A stretch of DNA of 64,000 nucleotides from an uncultured Prevotellaceae bacterium (lineage in GTDB: Bacteria > Bacteroidota > Bacteroidia > Bacteroidales > Muribaculaceae): the NCBI GenBank assembly GCA_947167995.1, contig CAMVKS010000001.1, positions 1 to 64,000 of the forward strand, written 5' to 3'. Shown here in pieces: positions 57,513 through 64,000 of this stretch. The translations under genes were made by a program, and so were the position numbers. How positions within the stretch are numbered: the first letter of the stretch is position 1; each line of letters starts with the position of its first letter. The notes under the pieces are model-generated. The model had not been told where the DNA came from and did no database searches. It was given only the letters and a program-made list of their open reading frames with translations.

Positions 57513-58202
57513 ATGCAGAAAAAACCATTTTGGAGTGGCCCTAAAAAGCCAATGGGCGGTGGACCTAAAGGAAAGAAAAACCGCAATCAGCGTGGTGGCA
57601 GGCAGCAGAAGGAAGAACTCGCCATCAACGATGAAATCCGCGCTCCCGAAGTGCGACTTGTGGGTGACAATGTGGAAGAGGGCATTTACCCCATCCTCAA
57701 AGCGCTCAAGATAGCCGAGGAACTGGAATTGGACCTGATTGAGATTGCACCGATGGCTCAGCCACCCGTGTGCAAGATTATGGACTACCAGAAGTATCAG
57801 TTCCAACAGAAGAAGAAACTCAAGGAGCAGAAGGCAAAGGCCACAAAGGTTGTTGTTAAGGAAATCAGGTTTGGCCCCCAGACCGATGACCACGACTACA
57901 ACTTCAAGCTCAAGCACGCCATTGGTTTCCTCAAAGAAGGTGCCAAGGTCAAGAGCTATGTGTTCTTCAAAGGTCGCTCAATCCTTTTCAAGGAGCAAGG
58001 CGAGGTGCTGCTGCTCAGGTTTGCCAATGATCTCGAAGATTATGCCAAGGTAGACCAGATGCCAGTTCTCGAAGGCAAGCGCATGACTATCATGCTCTCG
58101 CCCAAGAAACAAAGCACGAAGAAGAAGGACGGCGAGAAGCCCAAAGACGCAGCTGAGGCCGATGCCGGCGATTCGACTCAAGAGGCTACATCACAGGATT
58201 GA
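57513..58202 (+). CDS. infC: Translation initiation factor IF-3
   Basis: [44 protein letters not shown], thrS-infC-rpmI-rplT synteny. Confidence 0.95.
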   Translation: MQKKPFWSGPKKPMGGGPKGKKNRNQRGGRQQKEELAINDEIRAPEVRLVGDNVEEGIYPILKALKIAEELELDLIEIAPMAQPPVCKIMDYQKYQFQQKKKLKEQKAKATKVVVKEIRFGPQTDDHDYNFKLKHAIGFLKEGAKVKSYVFFKGRSILFKEQGEVLLLRFANDLEDYAKVDQMPVLEGKRMTIMLSPKKQSTKKKDGEKPKDAAEADAGDSTQEATSQD

Positions 58203-58334
58203 TTATTCTGCAATCAAAGAACATGACGTGACGCAAGCACAGCGTCTATTGTAACGGAAAAAAATGGGGCATTAGGCTTGGTAAGTGCCTGGTCCCCTTG
58301 ATTAATAATAATTTTTTTAAAACATTTCAAAAAA

Positions 58335-58532
58335 ATGCCAAAAGTTAAAACTAATTCCGGTGCCAAAAAAAGATTCAACTTTACCGGAACAGGAAAGATT
58401 AAAAGAAAGCATGCTTACAAGAGTCACATCTTGACCAAGAAGACCAAGAAGCAGAAGAGAAACCTCACCAAGGTGAGCATCGTTGACAAAGCTAACTTGA
58501 ACTCGATTCGCGAGTTGCTCGTTAAGAAATAA
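58335..58532 (+). CDS. rpmI: 50S ribosomal protein L35
   Basis: [44 protein letters not shown]. Confidence 0.97.
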   Translation: MPKVKTNSGAKKRFNFTGTGKIKRKHAYKSHILTKKTKKQKRNLTKVSIVDKANLNSIRELLVKK

Positions 58533-58668
58533 TCAACAAGTTTATCTATTGACAAGTTTCAATTCACACTTTTAATCTAAAAGAGATTTTTATCATTTTT
58601 ATTAACCGAATGTTTAGCACAAAAGAGTATTACAGAATGCCGCTAACGTTCACAATTCATTTAAAAAA

Positions 58669-59022
58669 ATGCCAAGATCAGTAAATCACGTTGCTTCAAG
58701 AGCAAAACGTAAAAAGATTCTTAAACTTACAAGAGGTTATTTCGGTGCACGCAAGAACGTCTGGACCGTAGCCAAGAACACTTGGGAAAAAGGTTTGACC
58801 TATGCTTATCGTGACCGTAAGAACAAAAAGCGTAACTTCCGCGCATTGTGGATTCAGCGTATCAACGCTGCTGCACGCCTGGAGGACCTTTCTTACTCTA
58901 AGTTGATGGGCTTGATTCACAAGGCTGGTATCGAGATCAACCGCAAGGTTCTCGCCGACCTGGCAATGAACAACCCCGAGGCTTTCAAGGCTATCGTCGA
59001 GAAGGCTAAGAATGCTCAGTAA
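58669..59022 (+). CDS. rplT: 50S ribosomal protein L20
   Basis: [37 protein letters not shown]. Confidence 0.97.
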   Translation: MPRSVNHVASRAKRKKILKLTRGYFGARKNVWTVAKNTWEKGLTYAYRDRKNKKRNFRALWIQRINAAARLEDLSYSKLMGLIHKAGIEINRKVLADLAMNNPEAFKAIVEKAKNAQ

Positions 59023-59138
59023 TCAAAAGGATTATCGTAACGAGCAACAACCGCGAGTAAACTTACCTCAAAAAAAGATGGACTTCCTCTCCCACACGAG
59101 ATGAAGTTCATTTTTTTTGAAAAAAAGGAGTTAATTTT

Positions 59139-59169
59139 TTTGTTTTCTGTTGTTTTCTTTGTAATTTTG
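59139..59169 (+). promoter_or_regulatory. Promoter of a short transcription unit after rplT
   Basis: TTTG 59139-59142, 19-bp spacer, TAATTTTG 59162-59169. Confidence 0.65.
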
Positions 59170-59175
59170 CAATCA

Positions 59176-59441
59176 TTGAAAGCGATCATTGAAATTATGT
59201 CCACATCAAAGCTGATTGGGATACTCTTCAAATTTTTATGAAATGCCGAGAAAAGTATTCTTGTCGATGGCGGGCCTCGACCACCCAGTGGTGTCTTCGC
59301 GACCGGAGGATTACAAAGACTTGGATACCCTCAAATCCTGTATTTATCGGAGTTTCATCACATCCCTTTGATGTGGCTTTCTATAGAGAAAGGATGCCAA
59401 TCAATGCATTCAACGCATGAGATGGCATCCTTTCTTGTTTT
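59176..59441 (+). ncRNA. Candidate small RNA or small-protein transcript (~265 nt)
   Basis: Bounded by a consensus promoter and a strong terminator; no ORF >60 aa with recognisable homology; family unidentified. Confidence 0.3.
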
Positions 59442-59443
59442 TT
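59388..59443. terminator. Intrinsic terminator (also downstream of the minus-strand OMP gene)
   Basis: AAAGGATGCCA..ATGC..GCAT..TGGCATCCTTT then cTTGTTTTTTT. Confidence 0.85.
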
Positions 59444-59456
59444 TAGAACAGTCTCG

Positions 59457-60152
59457 TTACTTTATTCTTATGTTATATCCGAGAGTAATCATTACCGACA
59501 TTGACGACGAGGCTTGGAATGGGTCGGTCTTGTGGTTGGCGAAAATGTCGTTAAGGCCGTAATAGAAACGCCCTTCAAGGTTGATGGCATGCTTTGGATT
59601 CAAGTTCAGTTCCATGCCGAGTCCAGCCGAGATGCCATAGTCAAACTTGTGCTTTACTGGGAGTGTGAATTGTTCAATCTCCCGGAAACTGTTTTGTAGT
59701 GCCTCATCGTCGTTGGCATGTTGATAGTCGAAATTGCCCGAGGCTTTGTCGCCAATCATTATCCCGATTTCGGGTCCGGCATTGAAGAAGAAACGCGCAC
59801 GGTCACTCCCGAAGTAAATGTGTGTCAGAAAAGGAATCTGGATATAAGTGAACTGCCTCTTGAAACTGTATCCTTCGAGAGGGCGGAAGTCTTCGTTCCA
59901 TCCCCGTTGCTCCAGATTGACCTCGGCAATGAGTCCAAAGTGCTTCTCCTCGATATATCGCACCGAGGCTCCAAGCACTAAACCGCCAATCATCTTCTGC
60001 GGTACCGACGACTGAAAATTCACCCTCGACAAGCTCATGCCTCCCTTGGCTCCGAAGCTCAGGTTATTCACTTCAAACCCTTTGCCTCGTGCTGTGAATG
60101 TCAACAGCAGTGCGATTGCGGCAAACGTGTATTTCAACACATTATTTATCAT
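59457..60152 (-). CDS. Outer-membrane beta-barrel (PorT-like) protein
   Basis: Signal peptide; LSFGAKGGMSLSRVNFQ..GLVLGASVRYIEEKHFGLIAEVNLEQRGW; C-terminal MSVMITLGYNIRIK. Confidence 0.8.
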   Translation of the reverse strand: MINNVLKYTFAAIALLLTFTARGKGFEVNNLSFGAKGGMSLSRVNFQSSVPQKMIGGLVLGASVRYIEEKHFGLIAEVNLEQRGWNEDFRPLEGYSFKRQFTYIQIPFLTHIYFGSDRARFFFNAGPEIGIMIGDKASGNFDYQHANDDEALQNSFREIEQFTLPVKHKFDYGISAGLGMELNLNPKHAINLEGRFYYGLNDIFANHKTDPFQASSSMSVMITLGYNIRIK

Positions 60153-62136
60153 TCAGGTCGGTGATTATGAGTTCTTTCTTGGGAGTGAGGTGGATGATGC
60201 GCACCGAGCGGTTGATGAATCCAGCCCAATTGTTGGCTCGCTCAAAATTGAAATTGGTCTGAATACCATTGAATTTCGACTCCTTGCTGCCAGGCTCAAC
60301 ATCGTTGATGAGGGCGTTGGCAATAAAGAGACTTGTGTCATATCCGAACACGCTCATGTTGGGAGTGCTGTTGGTGGGCTCGCTGCCAAACATGCTTGTG
60401 TAGCTCCTGTTGAAAGCGGCAACCTGGTCGTTGTCGGGGAGGTAGAAGCGCGAATAGATGTAGGTGTCGAGAGCCATGAATTCCTCTTTGTACTTCTTGA
60501 TATACATGGTGTATTCGGGGTGTCCGAGAAGCTCGAGTTCACAGTCATAACGCATGTCTTTAGCCTCTCTTAATCCAGTTGCAAAACTGTTGAAGAAGCT
60601 TTCTTTTCCATTACTGGGAATAAAGAGGTAGTTGGAACCAGGCTCCAAATATCTTGAGATTGTTTTTCCTGTGAAGTCGGCCGAGACAGTCAAGGTAATG
60701 TTTTGATGATTGGTGGCCTGGGCGTGGTTGAGAATTTCGTCATATATATCCTTGGCAGGTTCTTGAATGTCGAAGAGGAAGACGAGGACATAGTCTTTAA
60801 ACTTGGTGTCGAGCATGTCTTTGATTTCGGCATTCATGTAGGACGAAGGAATGTTGACCTGCATAGCTCTTGGATTGTTGATGTAGTCATCGCTATGAGT
60901 GGCGAAGCAGTTGAGCACGTTGATATTGTTGTCACGTCCGAACCTCATTATTTTCCTTAGCTGGTCGTCCTCGCTTGGCGCAATAATAATGTCGTTGCTG
61001 AGCAAAGCTTCGAGGTGGAGAATGCTGTCGGTCGTGGCAATGCTGTTCTTTGTGTCGTAGACGTTAATATTGAGAGGTTTATTGATTCGGTCACCTATTT
61101 CGCTAAGCCCCATGTAGAAACCGTTGTAGAACTCTATGTAGTTGTCGGCATTTCTTGAGCGGTTGCTCATCTCGAGCTGGAATGGCAGCATGATGGCGAT
61201 GTCGATGCTGTTGTCATGATTTGGCGAGTGTACAGCATCATAAACATCGTCGAGTCTGTCGCTATAGCTCTCTTCGAGCTGCTGCTCGCTGAGCAACGAT
61301 GTGTTCACGGTCTGCTGATCTTGAACTGTTTTGGGAATGTATATTATTTTTCCGTTTTTCAGGTCACGGTCGCTGATGTCGGGGTTTACCTCCTTGAGTT
61401 GATTGACATTGATTCCATGTGCTTGAGCGATGGACTGGTAGGTGTCGCCTTTTTGAACTTTGTAAGGCTCAAATTGGATTATTTCTCTTGTGATAACGAT
61501 GTCCTTGGTTGTGTTTGGTTTGACTTTAATAGCCTCACCAGCTCGGAAGTTGGTGCCCGAGATGCCTGGATTGAGCTCCATGAGCTTCTCGATAGTGGTG
61601 TTGTATTTCTTGGCTACTCCATAAAGAGTCTCTCCCTTCTCTATGGTGTGGTAGAAAATCCCTTCGGGGTTGATAGACGCCGGAGTTTGTGGAATCAATA
61701 GCTCGTCTCCAGCCTTTACTCCGTTAGAAATCGACGGATTGGCAGTCAGCAACTGGCTTTCGGTGATGCCGTAGGCTTTGGCAATGCCATAAACGCTCTC
61801 GCCGCTCTTGACGACGTGAGTTACAGTGTTGGTGATTGTAGAAGGGTTGACCCTTGACGCTTGAGGAGAAGGCTTGTCAAACTCGTTCACGGGGAAGAAC
61901 AACAATTGATTTTTAACTACACCATTTTTCGCTGTAGGGTTGTACTTGATGATATCTTCCTTGGTGACTCCAATTTTTGTGGCGATATCGGCGAGAGACT
62001 GGTTGTTTTTCTCGACCTTATAATAATAATATGATTCTTTGCCAAGGTTCTTTGATGGCAGATTAAGTTTTGCACCCAGTGGGCATGCCACGGCAACCAA
62101 CAAGATTGCGAGTGCTAATAATTTCTTTATAACCAT
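60142..62136 (-). CDS. Four LysM domains fused to a periplasmic-binding-protein-like domain
   Basis: Four LysM repeats (e.g. THVVKSGESVYGIAKAYGITESQLLTANPSI); then SIDIAIMLPFQLEMSNRSRNADNYIEFYNGFYMGLSEI. Confidence 0.85.
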   Translation of the reverse strand: MVIKKLLALAILLVAVACPLGAKLNLPSKNLGKESYYYYKVEKNNQSLADIATKIGVTKEDIIKYNPTAKNGVVKNQLLFFPVNEFDKPSPQASRVNPSTITNTVTHVVKSGESVYGIAKAYGITESQLLTANPSISNGVKAGDELLIPQTPASINPEGIFYHTIEKGETLYGVAKKYNTTIEKLMELNPGISGTNFRAGEAIKVKPNTTKDIVITREIIQFEPYKVQKGDTYQSIAQAHGINVNQLKEVNPDISDRDLKNGKIIYIPKTVQDQQTVNTSLLSEQQLEESYSDRLDDVYDAVHSPNHDNSIDIAIMLPFQLEMSNRSRNADNYIEFYNGFYMGLSEIGDRINKPLNINVYDTKNSIATTDSILHLEALLSNDIIIAPSEDDQLRKIMRFGRDNNINVLNCFATHSDDYINNPRAMQVNIPSSYMNAEIKDMLDTKFKDYVLVFLFDIQEPAKDIYDEILNHAQATNHQNITLTVSADFTGKTISRYLEPGSNYLFIPSNGKESFFNSFATGLREAKDMRYDCELELLGHPEYTMYIKKYKEEFMALDTYIYSRFYLPDNDQVAAFNRSYTSMFGSEPTNSTPNMSVFGYDTSLFIANALINDVEPGSKESKFNGIQTNFNFERANNWAGFINRSVRIIHLTPKKELIITDLNDK

Positions 62137-62504
62137 TTGTATATTAAGTTGTAATGAGTATTAATAATTAGAAGTAAACAATAGTTTCCGTGGGGAAACG
62201 CTTTTTTACCAATTGCAAAGGTAAATCTTTTTTTGATAAGTAAAAAATCTTGTGTGCAAAATGTTATTAATAATGGCACTTTGATGTGCGCTTTATAGGA
62301 AAAGAATCTATGGTCATGAATGGTGCCTGGTGTGTGTTGAGTTAGTTCGGAATTCACTGGAATAATTGTTGTGTCAAAGGTTTGCATTGCAGTTTTTGTG
62401 TTATTCTAATAATAATAGTGGTGTAAATTGGAGAATTTTTCGTAATTTTGCACCTTTAAAACACGAGACACAGATTTTATTGCAATAAAGGTTTATAAAA
62501 CAAC

Positions 62505-64000
62505 ATGTTAGACCTATTTTTCGAGACAAGCTGGGAAGTTTGCAACAAGGTTGGCGGCATTTATGCTGTACTCTCAACCAAGGCAAAGACCTTGCAGGCA
62601 AGTTATAAGGACCACGTTGTGTTTATCGGTCCAGATTTAGGCGGTGAGAATCCATTTTTTGAATCGCGGGGCACGTGGCTCGATGATTGGAAAGCTCAGT
62701 CGCATTTTCCTCCCGGTATGACAGTGCGAACTGGCCGTTGGCTTGTGCCTGGCAAGCCTCTCGCTGTGCTTGTTGATTATAATTCGTTATATGTTTACCG
62801 TAACGAGCTCTATGCAATGATGTGGAGGCTCTATGGCGTGGACTCACTTCACGGCTATGGCGATTATGACGAGTCGTGTATGTTTTCCTACGGTGCCGCA
62901 CTTGTCATCGAGAGCATAGTACGGTACAAGCAAGCCGGTAGGGTGGTGGCTCATTTCGATGAGTGGACCACTGGTATGGGCTTGCTGTATGTGAAGTCGC
63001 GCCTGCCTCAAGTGGCAACAGTGTTCACCACTCATGCCACGAGCATCGGCCGCAGCATTTGTGGCAATGGTAAGCCTCTGTATGACTACATGACAGGTTA
63101 TAATGGCGACCAGATGGCTCAGGAGTTGAACATGGAGTCGAAACACTCTCTCGAGAAGAGTGCTGCTCATGAAGCCGACGTGTTCACCACCGTGAGCGAT
63201 GTGACAGCACGCGAGTGTGAGCAGCTTCTGGAACGTCGCCCAGTGGTGACTCCCAATGCCTTTGAGCAGAACTATGTGCCCAAAGGCGCGAAATACACCG
63301 CCACCCGCAAGAAGGCTCGCAAGCGCCTGCTCGATGTGGCAAGAGCCCTGACTGGGGATGAACTCGGCGACGAGACGTTGCTTGTTGTCACCAGTGGTCG
63401 CTGTGAGATGCGCAACAAGGGTATCGACTTGTATTTAGACACGATGAACGTTCTCCGACACGACCAGTCGCTCGATCGCAAGATTGTTGCCTATGTGCTG
63501 GTTCCTGGCTGGACCCATGAGGCACGCCATGACCTGCGGGATGCTGTGTCGCGCGAAAAAGCGGTGGGATTGTTCAACCCTGTCATCACTCACACCATTC
63601 ACAATGAGGACAGCGATGCCATCTATGGCAAGATGAACTTTTTGGGCTTTCGCAATCATGAAAGCGATGGTGTGAAGGTGATTTATGTTCCATCCTACCT
63701 TAATGGTGATGATGGAATCTTCGACATGAGCTACTATGACTTGCTCACAGGATTTGACTTGTCGATATTCCCGTCCTACTATGAGCCTTGGGGTTATACA
63801 CCTCTGGAGAGTGTTGCTATGGGAGTTCCCACCATCACCACCAATCTTGCCGGCTTCGGCCAGTGGGTTGAGAAAGAGATAGGGAACAACGAGCTCAAGA
63901 CTGGTGTCAAAGTGGTTCACCGTACCGACTCAAATTACGACGACGCTTTAGCGCAGATTGTAGAAAGTGTGAAGGCGATAGCCTCGATGACAAGCAAGGA
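62505..64000 (+). CDS. GT3-like glycogen (starch) synthase, 3' truncated by window end; not in the supplied ORF track
   Basis: Translation MLDLFFETSWEVCNKVGGIYAVLSTKAKTLQ..; FTTHATSIGRSICGNG; FPSYYEPWGYTPLESVAMGVPTITTNLAGFG. Confidence 0.92.
   Translation, partial: MLDLFFETSWEVCNKVGGIYAVLSTKAKTLQASYKDHVVFIGPDLGGENPFFESRGTWLDDWKAQSHFPPGMTVRTGRWLVPGKPLAVLVDYNSLYVYRNELYAMMWRLYGVDSLHGYGDYDESCMFSYGAALVIESIVRYKQAGRVVAHFDEWTTGMGLLYVKSRLPQVATVFTTHATSIGRSICGNGKPLYDYMTGYNGDQMAQELNMESKHSLEKSAAHEADVFTTVSDVTARECEQLLERRPVVTPNAFEQNYVPKGAKYTATRKKARKRLLDVARALTGDELGDETLLVVTSGRCEMRNKGIDLYLDTMNVLRHDQSLDRKIVAYVLVPGWTHEARHDLRDAVSREKAVGLFNPVITHTIHNEDSDAIYGKMNFLGFRNHESDGVKVIYVPSYLNGDDGIFDMSYYDLLTGFDLSIFPSYYEPWGYTPLESVAMGVPTITTNLAGFGQWVEKEIGNNELKTGVKVVHRTDSNYDDALAQIVESVKAIASMTSK

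Overview
This is a chromosomal window from a Bacteroidales-type genome. The taxon is inferred from repeated TTTG-N19-TAnnTTTG promoters, a GT3-type glycogen synthase, Rho with a long insertion, and a YbbR/YajC/NusB neighbourhood. Most of it is core genome: rplM-rpsI, rpsB-tsf, coaE-ybbR-yajC-nusB, uvrA, rho, thrS-infC-rpmI-rplT, PFOR (nifJ), tRNA-Cys and an ECF sigma factor. Three amino-acid catabolism blocks are present: IorAB, aminotransferase and CoA-transferase facing convergent Buk/Ptb; tryptophanase; and NifJ. I found no CRISPR array, prophage or intact IS element. The main leads are: (1) an FGE/SUMF1-fold secreted protein whose last ~35 codons look like a diversity-generating-retroelement variable region (NNC codons compatible with adenine mutagenesis), with no RT visible in the window and a 19-bp perfect inverted repeat 23 bp after the stop; (2) a ~280-nt tnaA leader with a 27-codon ORF that weakly resembles the TnaC C-terminus; (3) an aryl-pyruvate to acyl-phosphate energy-conserving gene set; (4) a promoter/terminator-bounded short transcription unit at 59.1-59.4 kb. 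All calls come from reading the sequence and supplied ORFs. No database search was run.
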